Assembly: GCA_048296855.1 (NCBI GenBank)
Contig: CP182631.1
Length of the DNA: 64,000 nt
Source: Pseudocolwellia sp048296855
Lineage (GTDB): Bacteria; Pseudomonadota; Gammaproteobacteria; Enterobacterales; Alteromonadaceae
Direction: 5' to 3' (one strand)
Part shown: positions 1 to 9,407 of the stretch, piece after piece
Numbering within the stretch: the stretch's first letter is position 1
Layout of the letters: each line of letters starts with the position of its first letter
Program-made: the position numbers and the translations under genes
Notes under the pieces: model-generated
What the model saw: the letters and a program-made list of their open reading frames with translations, nothing else
What the model was told of the DNA's origin: nothing
Database searches by the model: none

Positions 1-179
1 TCTGCTTCTGTTAATAAAATTTCTGATGTATATTGGTTTGGTAAGTCGATTGATATGTAAGCAAAAACACCTGCTACAACAAAACCAATAACTAAAAACC
101 ATTTCCATTTTGATACTAGATAAGCAATAAGTCTACCCAAATCAAATAAATTACTCTCGTGTTCTGAAATATTGTTCAT
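1..179 (-). CDS. Wzz-type polysaccharide chain-length/co-polymerase protein, N-terminus only
   Basis: An open frame reads from an ATG at 177-179 off the left edge, giving 59 residues. A short hydrophilic start (MNNISEHESNLFDLGRLI) leads into a basic-aromatic stretch (YLVSKWKW), one transmembrane helix (about residues 26-44) and then LPNQYTSEILLTEA. This helix followed by a P-x-x-Y-x-S-E segment is the usual entry into a Wzz/GumC-type periplasmic domain, which sets polymer length for Wzy- or export-dependent polysaccharides in the inner membrane. It is the last gene of the visible exopolysaccharide group, 151 bases after the flippase. Only the N-terminus is visible, so a kinase-fused (Wzc-like) form cannot be excluded. 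Confidence 0.75.
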   Translation of the reverse strand, partial: MNNISEHESNLFDLGRLIAYLVSKWKWFLVIGFVVAGVFAYISIDLPNQYTSEILLTEA

Positions 180-330
180 CAACAACCTTTGTTATCTAAC
201 GTTTAACTTTAGTGAATATATTATCTTTCATTAACTTACTCTATTCTACGTTACTCTGATAAAAATAATTATAAAATTAACGTAATATTACTTTTTCTGT
301 AATTCATTTTAAAAATAGAAAAATATAGCT
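180..330. other. AT-rich intergenic region between wzx-like and wzz-like genes
   Basis: 151 bases without a gene. There is a small perfect palindrome GTAATATTAC around 282-291 followed by a T-run on the plus strand. I see no convincing terminator for the minus-strand flippase gene. Confidence 0.4.
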
Positions 331-1632
331 TTAGTATTCATTAGGCAGACTGTATTTAATAATACAATATAAAAAAACAATAAAAACGATTCTTATTAAA
401 TGTTTTTTATGATCAATACCACCGATATATTTTGAAAAATATATCGGTGCATAAAAGGATAACAATAATTGTGAACCAATCATTGCTAAAGCAAATGCTT
501 CTAATGTCTTAAAAGGAAAAGCCAAACATAGTACAACTACGGATAACATTGCAGATATAAGGTTCCATCTAAACTCAATATTACTCACACCTTGTGATTG
601 TGCTAGTACGCCAAATAAACTACCTATAGGCCTTAGCAAGCCAACCAACAATAGAGTTGTATATATTTCAAATGAATATATATAATCTTGACCAAAAAAC
701 TGCGGAATTAAATAGTAAAGTGCAATGGTTAAAATCAAATAGACAATCATATTAAGAAGTAATATAGCTTGACTGGCTTGATTAAAAATTAGTTTAGTGC
801 CTTTAACTGAAGTTTGAACTTTAGCAAGTCTAGGTAGAGCCAGCTTGGAAGTTATTGGGGCTATTAACTTTGTTGGTTGCATAATAAACTCTTTAGCTAA
901 TGAATAAACACCGAGAGCTTCAATCCCTAACCACTTTCCGATAATTAATTGATCTAATTGTGTACGTAATTGATTAATTATTTGAGACCCCATCTGAAAA
1001 AAACCGAACCTAAGTGCAGGCTTGATTATATTTTTATCAAACGAAAAAGAAGGATGCCACTCTACAGGAGATATAAACAGAATGAGTAATAACTTAACAG
1101 CTGAACCAATCAATACGGCATAAAGATAGCCAAACAAAGACATATTTAAATAATAAACAAAATAAAGAACAAAACATAATAATATTACTTTTGAAATAAT
1201 TTCAATTTTAGCAAGTAAATCACTCTGCAACATTTTTATAAAATGTGCTTGATACTGCGATGTTGCACCAATGATAATAAAGTTAAAAGCTACAATTTGA
1301 AGACCTTTTGTAATATTATCTGATACATAAAAAACACCAATAGGAATCGATAAAAAAAAGACAATAATAGTTGCTAAACAACCTAAAGCTAAATTAATAC
1401 TAAATAGTGTAGATTCTTCTTTTTTACTTATGGATTGTCTATGAATAAAATAGCTAGACAAACCTAAATCCTGCAAAGAAAAAGCAAAGAAAAGCACTAT
1501 ATTAATAATAGCTAATTCACCTAAAACCCCTACATCCTCAGATTGCGATAGAAGTATTAATACAATTATCTGACTAAGCGCACTTATACCTGTTGAACCA
1601 AAAATCCATATTGCTTCTTTTTTAATGCTCAT
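331..1632 (-). CDS. Wzx-type polysaccharide flippase (PST/MATE-like)
   Basis: This 433-aa protein is almost entirely hydrophobic, with about 12 likely transmembrane helices. Its N-terminus (MSIKKEAIWIFG...) matches polysaccharide-repeat flippases of the WzxC/oligosaccharide-transporter kind. Such proteins move lipid-linked repeat units across the inner membrane. Its start overlaps the 3' end of the upstream glycosyltransferase gene by 11 bases, so the two are translationally coupled. The neighbours wcaK-like, wcaL-like and Wzz-like fit an exopolysaccharide pathway of the colanic-acid style. The substrate cannot be told from sequence. Confidence 0.8.
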   Translation of the reverse strand: MSIKKEAIWIFGSTGISALSQIIVLILLSQSEDVGVLGELAIINIVLFFAFSLQDLGLSSYFIHRQSISKKEESTLFSINLALGCLATIIVFFLSIPIGVFYVSDNITKGLQIVAFNFIIIGATSQYQAHFIKMLQSDLLAKIEIISKVILLCFVLYFVYYLNMSLFGYLYAVLIGSAVKLLLILFISPVEWHPSFSFDKNIIKPALRFGFFQMGSQIINQLRTQLDQLIIGKWLGIEALGVYSLAKEFIMQPTKLIAPITSKLALPRLAKVQTSVKGTKLIFNQASQAILLLNMIVYLILTIALYYLIPQFFGQDYIYSFEIYTTLLLVGLLRPIGSLFGVLAQSQGVSNIEFRWNLISAMLSVVVLCLAFPFKTLEAFALAMIGSQLLLSFYAPIYFSKYIGGIDHKKHLIRIVFIVFLYCIIKYSLPNEY

Positions 1633-2863
1633 AAACTGATGTTGCTATCTCTTTAAGGTCTTTATATAAGGACTTTTGGTTAAATTTTTCAGCAATTGTA
1701 TTCAATGCGTTAGCTCTTATTTGAGCGATATCAATTTGGTCATCATTAATTACCTTAGCTAAAATCTCACATAATTGTCTTGGCGAAGATTCCGATGCTA
1801 AAAAGCCTGAACAACCATCTTTAATAAGCTCAGGGATGCCACTATGAACAGTTGACACAACAATAATCCCCATAGCCATAGCTTCCATTAAAGCAACAGG
1901 AATCCCCTCCATATCACCATTTTTTGCTGTTATTGAAGGTAATAAAAAAACATCTGCTTCGTTTAAGTAATTTTTTACCGTTTCCTGCGATTGAAAACCA
2001 GTTAACTCTATATCACTTTCTAAATTCAAATTATTAATATGTTCTTTCAGTTTTTCTTCAAGCTCTCCGCCACCTACAATTTTATAATTAAATTCAACTC
2101 CCCTTTGTTTCAACAAATACATTGCTGACACAGCATCAAACAAGCCTTTTTTCTCCACAAAGCGAGCCACAGTAATAATTGATAAAGGTAAATTTAATGG
2201 TTTCTTTAAATCTCTACTTGAAAAATCGTCAAGGTTTATTCCCATTCTATTAATATAAATTTTATGAGCAGGGCACCCCATCTCAATTAAACGTATTTTC
2301 CATAACTCACTTATAGGTAACATTACATCACCTTTTATGAACAATTGAGCATATTCATTCTGAAAGTTATTCAAGACATCTTTTACTGATATATCAGCTC
2401 CATGAAAAACAGTCATTAACTTACCCTCTAATAAGCCAAGAGTTTTAAGATGATTTGCAATAACTCCTACAACACCGAAATGGGCAACGATAACATCGGT
2501 TTTGATTGACGATTTAATAGATGCTGTAACTGAAGGCAAGAGAAGTGACTTACTCATTTTACCAAATTTTTTAAAATTTAAAGAATGAATAATACGTTTT
2601 GTTAATAAACACTTAATTATTGAGCTACAACGCTGAAATATACAATAAATTTTTGAATCTTGATTTTTTTCTGTTATTAGATAACGAGTTTTAGCCAGTA
2701 AGTCATGTTTTATAAGCTCCTTGGCTTCTAACGCTTTCGAAGACCCTCTTCTTAAAGCGAGTACTTCCACTTCAAGACCTAAGTCTATTAAACCATTAAT
2801 TTGATTTATTATAAAAGTTTCGGACTGTACTGGAAATTCACCTAAAAAAAAAGTTACTTTCAT
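1622..2863 (-). CDS. GT4-family glycosyltransferase (WcaL-like)
   Basis: The 413-aa protein has a GT-B fold. The N-terminal half begins MKVTFFLGEFPVQSETFI, typical of WcaL/AmsK-type transferases. The C-terminal half carries ITVARFVEKKG, the EGIPVALMEAMA donor-binding stretch (E-x7-E type) and a GIPELI motif, as in GT4 enzymes using nucleotide sugars. It probably adds a sugar to a lipid-linked repeat unit on the cytoplasmic face. It overlaps the pyruvyltransferase-like gene by 4 bases (ATGA) and the flippase gene by 11 bases, so it is mid-operon. Donor and acceptor are unknown. Confidence 0.85.
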   Translation of the reverse strand: MKVTFFLGEFPVQSETFIINQINGLIDLGLEVEVLALRRGSSKALEAKELIKHDLLAKTRYLITEKNQDSKIYCIFQRCSSIIKCLLTKRIIHSLNFKKFGKMSKSLLLPSVTASIKSSIKTDVIVAHFGVVGVIANHLKTLGLLEGKLMTVFHGADISVKDVLNNFQNEYAQLFIKGDVMLPISELWKIRLIEMGCPAHKIYINRMGINLDDFSSRDLKKPLNLPLSIITVARFVEKKGLFDAVSAMYLLKQRGVEFNYKIVGGGELEEKLKEHINNLNLESDIELTGFQSQETVKNYLNEADVFLLPSITAKNGDMEGIPVALMEAMAMGIIVVSTVHSGIPELIKDGCSGFLASESSPRQLCEILAKVINDDQIDIAQIRANALNTIAEKFNQKSLYKDLKEIATSVYEH

Positions 2864-4110
2864 TTATTAAGGTCTCTAATATCAGATATTACAGATGTTA
2901 CCATTTTATGGGCGCGATATTTTTCTGCATCAACAAAAGGTTTAAGCCCCCCCCTTTTTTCATCAACATTGCTTAAGACTGTATTGATAGTATTACTGAG
3001 AGAACCATCAAACAGACTTTGTATTTCTTTTGAATACTCACTCAAACCTAATTGTTGCATTATTCCTTCTGATTTATGCTCATAATTTAAAGCAATTGCG
3101 GGAGTATTAAAATTCATCGAAATAATAGCGCTATGCAAGCGAGTACCAATAGTAAGCTTACAATATGAAAGGAAATGGCCAAGTTGAACATCATTAAGCT
3201 CGTCCATCACTACCGTATACCCCAATTTCGACTTAACTTTTCGCCCAACATTGAGAGCTACCATACGGTCATCTTTATGATAACTATCAATACCTGTACA
3301 TGTTGACACTGCTACGACTTGATACCCTTTAGCAATAAGTTCATCTACAAGTTGAGAAAAAGCAGTTTCATAATCATGCTGACTTACGTTTAAACGTTTG
3401 TCAAAAGGAGCAAGTTCTCTTAATGTTATTGCTACTGTAGGCGCCTGATTAACCAAACTAAGTAAGTCTCTCGGTATATAAACAGGAGAAGTATCAACTA
3501 ACCAAGCAGTATCTGCACCTTTATGCACTTTAGAAACAGGTATTCGAGCCTCTTCCATTAAAGATAAACTAACTGGCTCTCTCAGCGAGAGTAAATTAAC
3601 TCGTCCAAAAACAGCTTTTGCTAAAGCATTAAATTCAGAAATTTGAAATGGTCCAACGGAGTGTCCAACCATATACAATGGCTTTTCAGCAATAAGTGCA
3701 CATAAAGCGTGCTCGAATTGCGCACAACCATATAAATCAACAAAAAAAGATCCCCCAACCTGAATCACAGCATCATATTTCTTTAAATCTTTTATGTGTT
3801 GCTGGATATGATGCGGTAGTTTCCCCTTCCACCAACCTTCAAGCGTCAAAAAAAGTAACTTAGGCAACAATTTTTGGCTAAACTTTTTCCAAATTCTATC
3901 TAGCCTACCGCCTCGTTTTTTATGATATAAATAAAGAAGATCAGAGTGTAATGTTTCACCTATTAGGTAAGATGAACTTATTGGATAACGTGTAATTGCA
4001 TCAATTTCAATATTAGGCTCAATTCCTCTTAAACTAGAACATAAGCCACGTAATATTGCACCATCCCCTCTGTTCCCACAGGTATGATTACCAACTAATA
4101 ATATTTTCAT
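2860..4110 (-). CDS. Polysaccharide pyruvyl transferase family protein (WcaK-like)
   Basis: The 416-aa protein starts MKILLVGNHTCGNRGDGAIL, the glycine-rich N-terminus of the polysaccharide pyruvyl transferase family (CsaB/WcaK). VIQVGGSFFVDLYG and a late GTRLHSAIISMNFNTPAIAL segment are the family's other landmarks. It would transfer a pyruvyl (ketal) group from PEP to a sugar of the growing polymer, or act in the related WcaK step. It is the first gene of the wcaK-wcaL-wzx group, 97 bases downstream of the secretin gene. Pyruvylated polymers can anchor S-layer proteins in Gram-positives; whether that applies here is speculation. Confidence 0.85.
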   Translation of the reverse strand: MKILLVGNHTCGNRGDGAILRGLCSSLRGIEPNIEIDAITRYPISSSYLIGETLHSDLLYLYHKKRGGRLDRIWKKFSQKLLPKLLFLTLEGWWKGKLPHHIQQHIKDLKKYDAVIQVGGSFFVDLYGCAQFEHALCALIAEKPLYMVGHSVGPFQISEFNALAKAVFGRVNLLSLREPVSLSLMEEARIPVSKVHKGADTAWLVDTSPVYIPRDLLSLVNQAPTVAITLRELAPFDKRLNVSQHDYETAFSQLVDELIAKGYQVVAVSTCTGIDSYHKDDRMVALNVGRKVKSKLGYTVVMDELNDVQLGHFLSYCKLTIGTRLHSAIISMNFNTPAIALNYEHKSEGIMQQLGLSEYSKEIQSLFDGSLSNTINTVLSNVDEKRGGLKPFVDAEKYRAHKMVTSVISDIRDLNK

Positions 4111-4167
4111 TTTATTTTTCGTTTTAATACTTGTTTTTGTTATTGACCAAACACCAGTTATTTATTA

Positions 4168-4196
4168 GATATATAACACCTAAAATGGAATGTTAA
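4168..4196 (-). promoter_or_regulatory. Possible sigma-70 promoter for wcaK-like operon
   Basis: On the minus strand TTAACA is followed after 17 bases by TATATC, 58 bases upstream of the wcaK-like start. It lies in the 97-base gap after the secretin gene. The match is moderate and the region is AT-rich, so this is tentative. Confidence 0.3.
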
Positions 4197-4207
4197 TCAA
4201 CAATGAG

Positions 4208-6271
4208 TTACTTCGAGTTATCAAGAGGGAAACTATATAAATCTAAGATTTTATCTCTAAATTCATCTACTTCATTTACATCCGTTACAATTCTTGTGGT
4301 AATTAGCATCATAAGCTCTGTACGAGCATATGAGTCTCCATTCGTACCAAATAGTTTCCCTAAAATAGGAAGAGAGCTTAAAAAAGGAACGTTTTTACTA
4401 GTGTCATTTAATGTTTCTTGGATAAGTCCACCTAAAGCAACGGTCTGGCCATCAGCACTAAAAACATTTGTTTGTATTGAACGACTATTAATAGATGGTG
4501 TTAATGAATCACCAGTAGGACTACTAGAAGACATTGATATCTCTAGATTGATTAAGCCTTTAGCATTTATAGTTGGCGTTATTGCAACTTGAATACCTGT
4601 CGTTATGTATTGGACAGAATTAGTTACTCTATCTGTATCACTCGTACTTGTTTGAGTAATTGTAGGTACCTGGCTACCCGAGTTGATTGTCGCACTTTCA
4701 CCATCTTTTACTATAAAAAAGGGTTTTGATAAAACTTTTATATTTTGTTTTGACTTTAAAAAATTTAAAGCAACTCTCCAATCCCCATCAATTCCAACTA
4801 AATTTAAAGCACCTGAACTCAGCAAACTTCCGGTTAATGATGTTGGTAAAACATTAGTTGATCCATCTTCAGTTTGCCCTTTCGAATCATAAAACCAATC
4901 AACACCAGAAGAAATACCATCTGAAAGTGTAACTTCAGCTATTGCTATATCCAGAATAACTTGTCCTGGTAGCAAATCAAGTTTCTGCAATAATTGTAGT
5001 ACTTTTCTATACCTTTCAGATGTAGTATAAAATACTAAAGCATTCTGTGTTTCATCAACTGTCATAGATGAAGTAGATCGACTTGATGATGCTCCTGAAT
5101 TGCTCTTCGCGTCAGCTTTAATAACTGAATTTTCTGAAGATTGTGCATCATTTAAAATAGAATTTATTATAGGCGATAAAGAAGTTTGTAAATCATTGGC
5201 TTTATTGAATAGTGGTCTGTAAACAAAGAACTGAGGTTCATTACCAGCAACGGCAACATCAAGTTTCTGACTCCATAACTCAACTCTTTCTACAGCATCA
5301 AGGCTAACAGCATAGACAACTATAGCCCCTAAGCGAGGCATAGTAACAAAAGTTATATCCTTATCATTACCAACTTCAAAGCCATCGTTTTGTAATAGTT
5401 CAGCTAATTGTTTAACCAAGTCATCAGGGCTAATATAAGCAAGATCAATCAATCTAATTTCTTTACCCGATGAGCTAGGGACATCAAGCATACGAAGAAC
5501 TCTCATAACTTCATGTATTTCTTTTTGTGCTCCCTCTGCCATCACTATTTTTCGCTTACCATCAATTTGAACTTTCACACCTGTAAGCTTTGTAATAACA
5601 CTAGAAAGACTGGAACTATTTGTATATACATAAGGAATAATTTGTACTATTTCACCTGTAGTATCAGGCACATCCCCATCTAAACGCCCTATTCCTACGG
5701 ATGCTGTTTTATAACGTTTATTTTTTGCTTTCTTTTGAAAATAAATAATATTGTCTTTTCTTAATAAGGCAATATCATTTTCTGCAAGTAATTGCTCTGA
5801 CGTAGAATAAAGTACATCTTTATCAACAGGATCACTTAGGTTTAAAGAAACTTTATTAGTATCACTTTGTAATTGAGTAGATATGACATAATTTAAATTC
5901 AGTAACTCATCAAAAACATAATGAATAAACTCAACAACAGTCATACCATCAACACTTATAGTTACTTGTTCCGTATTTTCAAATATTGGAGGTGTTTTAT
6001 CGTTTGTTTCCAAAACGCCAAAACCAGCTATATTATCAACTTTTTCAGTAGGTTTTTTCTGTTCAATTTTAGCTTTCTCAATCTCAAGTTTATTTTCTAC
6101 AAATTGATTTCTTTCTTCGGCTGATTTAGCAACAATTGATTCTTTAATACTTAAAGAATCAGGCTTGATCATGTCAACTTTTTCTTGAGGTATTGAGCTA
6201 CAAGCATTTAACACCAAAGACAATGCAACTATTGGTAGATGATACTTAATGGATTTATTACTTAATGTCAT
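4208..6271 (-). CDS. gspD: Type II secretion-like secretin, predicted lipoprotein (GspD-like)
   Basis: A 687-aa outer-membrane channel protein. The signal sequence ends in lipobox LNAC (Cys24), so the secretin is probably lipidated, with Ser at +2 (outer-membrane sorting). An STN/N0-like domain (about residues 100-185) and N-domains with the ring-building-motif pattern follow. A Ser/Asn-rich linker (around 390-405) comes next, then the secretin barrel with SGSQVPTITQT, VQYITTGIQVAITPTIN and the terminal LPILGKLFGT motif. It is the last gene of the G-E-F-H-I-J-K-L-M-C-D operon and overlaps the GspC-like gene by 14 bases. A lipidated secretin may not need a separate pilotin. It also resembles MshL, but its neighbours are T2SS-type. 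Confidence 0.85.
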   Translation of the reverse strand: MTLSNKSIKYHLPIVALSLVLNACSSIPQEKVDMIKPDSLSIKESIVAKSAEERNQFVENKLEIEKAKIEQKKPTEKVDNIAGFGVLETNDKTPPIFENTEQVTISVDGMTVVEFIHYVFDELLNLNYVISTQLQSDTNKVSLNLSDPVDKDVLYSTSEQLLAENDIALLRKDNIIYFQKKAKNKRYKTASVGIGRLDGDVPDTTGEIVQIIPYVYTNSSSLSSVITKLTGVKVQIDGKRKIVMAEGAQKEIHEVMRVLRMLDVPSSSGKEIRLIDLAYISPDDLVKQLAELLQNDGFEVGNDKDITFVTMPRLGAIVVYAVSLDAVERVELWSQKLDVAVAGNEPQFFVYRPLFNKANDLQTSLSPIINSILNDAQSSENSVIKADAKSNSGASSSRSTSSMTVDETQNALVFYTTSERYRKVLQLLQKLDLLPGQVILDIAIAEVTLSDGISSGVDWFYDSKGQTEDGSTNVLPTSLTGSLLSSGALNLVGIDGDWRVALNFLKSKQNIKVLSKPFFIVKDGESATINSGSQVPTITQTSTSDTDRVTNSVQYITTGIQVAITPTINAKGLINLEISMSSSSPTGDSLTPSINSRSIQTNVFSADGQTVALGGLIQETLNDTSKNVPFLSSLPILGKLFGTNGDSYARTELMMLITTRIVTDVNEVDEFRDKILDLYSFPLDNSK

Positions 6272-6758
6272 TTTCTAGTCTATTTTGGTTGATTTCTTTG
6301 GGATGAAATAATTTAATCGTGTATTCTTCTTTATCTTTTTCTAATATCAATAACTTATTGTTAATTGACTTAATTAAAAAGCCTTTCACTATAGTGCCTT
6401 CCGTTACAGATATTCGTTTAGTTTCATTTGGTGTAACAATGTCTAACAATGTATTTAAACGCCCGCCAATACGAGATTGAGCTACAATTTTCACATTGAC
6501 ATTTTCTAGTGCCAACAACAAAGCATCAGTATCTACAAATGAATCAACTTCAAAACCAAACATTTTGAGTAAAGGTATTAATAAATCACTTGCTTCATTA
6601 TTACTATCCATAGAAATAAAAACTTGCTCATCTTTATTCGTAGAATAAGACGGTTTACTCTCAAAAAAAGAAAAAAATAGATTAATAACAAGAAATAAAA
6701 CTCCCACTATTATACCTACCCCCACAGATAACAACGTTTCTTTTTTTATTTTATTCAC
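6258..6758 (-). CDS. GspC-like inner-membrane connector (no PDZ domain)
   Basis: The 166-aa protein has one N-terminal transmembrane helix (about residues 10-32) and a small periplasmic domain containing VKIVAQSRIGGRLNTLLDI, TKRISVTEGTIVKGFLI and LLILEKDKEEYTI. This is the beta-strand pattern of the GspC homology region/PilP fold that contacts the secretin N0 domain. It is much shorter than canonical GspC (about 270-300 aa) and has no PDZ or coiled-coil tail. It overlaps the gspM-like gene by 4 bases and the secretin gene by 14, supporting a direct partner role. The assignment rests on position and fold pattern, since sequence identity looks low. Confidence 0.6.
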   Translation of the reverse strand: MNKIKKETLLSVGVGIIVGVLFLVINLFFSFFESKPSYSTNKDEQVFISMDSNNEASDLLIPLLKMFGFEVDSFVDTDALLLALENVNVKIVAQSRIGGRLNTLLDIVTPNETKRISVTEGTIVKGFLIKSINNKLLILEKDKEEYTIKLFHPKEINQNRLENDIK

Positions 6759-7300
6759 TTTTCATTCTTATTAATCGTTGTAAACCATGCTCTCAAGTAT
6801 ATCTGAACAACTAGGTCTTCTTTATTCTTGCCCTGACTACGAATAAGCTTCAATTGTTCTAAAAAAACATATGGAGATTTAGATTCCAGTTTTAAGACAG
6901 CCGCCATAACATCTTTAGCCAATCCTGACATATAAAACACACCTGTAACATAGGCAACATCGTCAGTGACATACTCTTCGAACTCAACACGCTGATTATA
7001 AACTTTTATTTCCTCTTTTTTTATTGTATCAATAAGTGAAAACCAGAGTGTGTTTGCTTTATCCCCCGATTTTACAGTGGGTAGATTTTCAATAAAGAGA
7101 GAAAAATTAGCTTGATATTTAACAAGCTCATCTCGAATCAACAACTCATTTTCAATAACCTGTTTTTGTTTACTTTCAAAAACCTTAAGCCTAGATATAT
7201 CACTTTCAGTCTCGTTCACCCAATCATTCCACGGTAAAAGTAAAAACTTAATTAAAACAAGTGATGCCAATATAACTAAAGTAGTTTTTTGCTTATTCAT
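6755..7300 (-). CDS. GspM/PilO-like inner-membrane assembly protein
   Basis: 181 aa with a short cytoplasmic tail, one transmembrane helix (about residues 8-25, ending in LLPWNDWV), a coiled-coil-like stretch (about 30-65) and a small ferredoxin-like periplasmic domain. This is the GspM/PilO layout. GspM pairs with GspL to form the inner-membrane platform. The gene sits between the gspL-like and gspC-like genes with 4-base overlaps on each side. Divergent from textbook GspM, so the call leans on architecture and order. Confidence 0.6.
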   Translation of the reverse strand: MNKQKTTLVILASLVLIKFLLLPWNDWVNETESDISRLKVFESKQKQVIENELLIRDELVKYQANFSLFIENLPTVKSGDKANTLWFSLIDTIKKEEIKVYNQRVEFEEYVTDDVAYVTGVFYMSGLAKDVMAAVLKLESKSPYVFLEQLKLIRSQGKNKEDLVVQIYLRAWFTTINKNEK

Positions 7301-8499
7301 TGAACTAACTCTTTAGCTTTATCTTGATAATGAGTAATATTCTCATCAAAAAGTAATTTTATAAAAAATCGTTCGCCTCCACCCTTCAGGCTTGTCGGAG
7401 GAGAATTAAATTCTACCTGATTAAAACCATGAATGTTAGAAAGTGTAGTCAATAAGTTAGCCGCATTATTACATGTTCCACGTAATTGCATCTCAGATGA
7501 ATAAATATCAATTATTGAAAATTCTAAACCATTATCCTTAGTGGTTAAGCTAGATAATATGTTTAATAGCTGCGCTTTAGATAACTGCAATTTTATCGAT
7601 GTATTTATTTTTTTTACATCTTTTGTTATTTTTTTTAATTGATTTGAAAATGCTAATGAATCAACAGCAGCCTTTTTTGATTCAGTAATTTCGTTTGTAA
7701 TATAATCATGGCGCCAAGAAATGAATGCAGACTTACCAATAATAAAAGTTAACAAGGCCATAAGAAATACTGTAGCAAAATAACGTCCTAAATACCCCTT
7801 TTTAGTAACAATTCCTTTAATCCCTTCATTAACCTGCGCGATCAGATCAATAAATTTTAATGAATTAAATTGCTCAAATATGACTTCAATATTATTTTGT
7901 TCAATCACATCTGCGTCTTTAATCATTGCAGTGGAAAACATGTCTAGGTTCTCCCTTTCCACAGGTAATGAAGAATAGTTTTCCCCATCATTTTTTATTA
8001 ACAATTCATTACTGACTGATGTATCGCAAACTTCAACGTTATTTTCTTTGGTATTGATTAATAAGGCAGATAAGTCGAGTTTTGATAGGTAAACCCCCGT
8101 TTTTCCGAACAAGTACCTATAATAAGGTAGTGTTTCAGGAAGTAAACGCCATAGATTATAGGACTTAACTTTAGAAACAATAGCCTCTGGAAAACAGCAA
8201 TATAATACCGTAGTTCTTTTATTTGATAAATTAACTATATAAGCATATGTATTACCATCTACAGGAGAAATATAATCTATCTCTGATTGTACGATTTTAC
8301 GTACTTCAAGGAGGTTAGTTGTAGGATAATGGACAATACGTTCCCAATATAAGCTCCGCCCTATATAACATGTAGAAAAAGCAAAGCGAACAGCATCAAT
8401 TAAGTTGTGTTTTTTAAACTTTTCTTGTGATTTTTCATCCCGTTTATTAAATAAACGGAACAAGCCATTAGGCTCCAACAATAAATATCGACTACTCAA
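7297..8499 (-). CDS. GspL-like platform protein
   Basis: 400 aa with a cytoplasmic domain of about 235 residues, one transmembrane helix (about 240-262, YFATVFLMALLTFIIGKSAF), a coiled coil (about 270-310) and a PilN-like periplasmic domain. This is the layout of GspL, which links the ATPase GspE to the periplasmic platform. The cytoplasmic half is shortened and diverged from the actin-like GspL/PilM fold. It follows gspK and overlaps the gspM-like gene by 4 bases. The assignment is by architecture and position. Confidence 0.65.
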   Translation of the reverse strand: MSSRYLLLEPNGLFRLFNKRDEKSQEKFKKHNLIDAVRFAFSTCYIGRSLYWERIVHYPTTNLLEVRKIVQSEIDYISPVDGNTYAYIVNLSNKRTTVLYCCFPEAIVSKVKSYNLWRLLPETLPYYRYLFGKTGVYLSKLDLSALLINTKENNVEVCDTSVSNELLIKNDGENYSSLPVERENLDMFSTAMIKDADVIEQNNIEVIFEQFNSLKFIDLIAQVNEGIKGIVTKKGYLGRYFATVFLMALLTFIIGKSAFISWRHDYITNEITESKKAAVDSLAFSNQLKKITKDVKKINTSIKLQLSKAQLLNILSSLTTKDNGLEFSIIDIYSSEMQLRGTCNNAANLLTTLSNIHGFNQVEFNSPPTSLKGGGERFFIKLLFDENITHYQDKAKELVQ

Positions 8500-8540
8500 G
8501 CGACAACCTTTTAAATAATGTTCAAAACAAGCCTAAGTGC

Positions 8541-9407
8541 TTAATTTTCTCGTTCCTGCCAACGACTAATAACAAAAGGGCGATGTTCCCCAAAGCGCTT
8601 TAACAAATGCAGTATCTTACTCGATTTAGCTTGCCCATAGCTAGTACTAACTTTAATGATCCAATTTCCTGTTGGATAATTATTAGTTGTTAGGATCCCT
8701 TTTTTTCGGTTCTCATTTCTTTCTTTAAGAATAAGTTCGGCATCATAATCAGTATTAAAAATAGATAACAAATCATTAGGTGCATAACCAGGGGTATTAG
8801 CCCCTACACCAAATAACATCAAATTTTTATCTATTGCTAGGGACTCAAGGCGTTTAACATCTACTTTCTCAAATAAAGTAATATCTTTAAGTGCTTGCAA
8901 ATTTTGATTTAGTGGGTAACCAAACACACCATATTCAAATGCTTCTGCACCATTTATTCGTTTAAACCCATCAATGTCTTGCCAATCTAAAAGCACATCA
9001 ATAAAGCGATAAATTTCACTTTCTGGCCAATTCAAGTGCTTAAGATATTTTATAAAACGTGTTTGCTCAAGAGGATTTATTGAAATAAGCCCTCCCATAT
9101 CTTGAATAGACACATTAGAGTCTTGATACAAAAAAGGAATTCCTTGTAAATTAATTCCTTCCGGTAAATCAAACAATGAAAAATCAGTATTGTCTCCCAT
9201 AATCGCATAAGGTGTTGTTTGAGTAACATATATGAGATTGTTTATATCCGTAATAAGTTTACGTTCAGCAGACATAAAGTCTTTTGCAATAGTTATTCTC
9301 TCCACATGTTGCTTTGTTTTCACTATCATCAAAGCAGCAACACTCGCTAATATAGCAGCAATAAAAAGCACTATAATCAATGCTGCCCCACTCGATTTAT
9401 TCTTCAT
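8541..9407 (-). CDS. gspK: Minor pseudopilin GspK
   Basis: I place the start at the ATG at 9405-9407 (288 aa). An upstream ATG at 9497 would add 30 residues that bury the prepilin leader. From this start the leader MKNKSSG is followed by AALIIVLFIAAILASVAALM, a type III signal with cleavage after Gly7. Position +5 is Ile rather than Glu, the hallmark of GspK, which caps the pseudopilus tip. A large globular domain follows with ISINPLEQTRF and DVLLDWQDID, the GspK alpha-domain core. It overlaps gspJ by 11 bases. Confidence 0.88.
   Translation of the reverse strand: MKNKSSGAALIIVLFIAAILASVAALMIVKTKQHVERITIAKDFMSAERKLITDINNLIYVTQTTPYAIMGDNTDFSLFDLPEGINLQGIPFLYQDSNVSIQDMGGLISINPLEQTRFIKYLKHLNWPESEIYRFIDVLLDWQDIDGFKRINGAEAFEYGVFGYPLNQNLQALKDITLFEKVDVKRLESLAIDKNLMLFGVGANTPGYAPNDLLSIFNTDYDAELILKERNENRKKGILTTNNYPTGNWIIKVSTSYGQAKSSKILHLLKRFGEHRPFVISRWQEREN

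Noticed and set aside
4203..4592. Plus-strand open frames such as 4203-4592, 14116-14439, 26713-27048 and 42009-42380
   Set aside because: They are shadows of well-identified minus-strand genes, with no recognisable motif and no ribosome-binding support.
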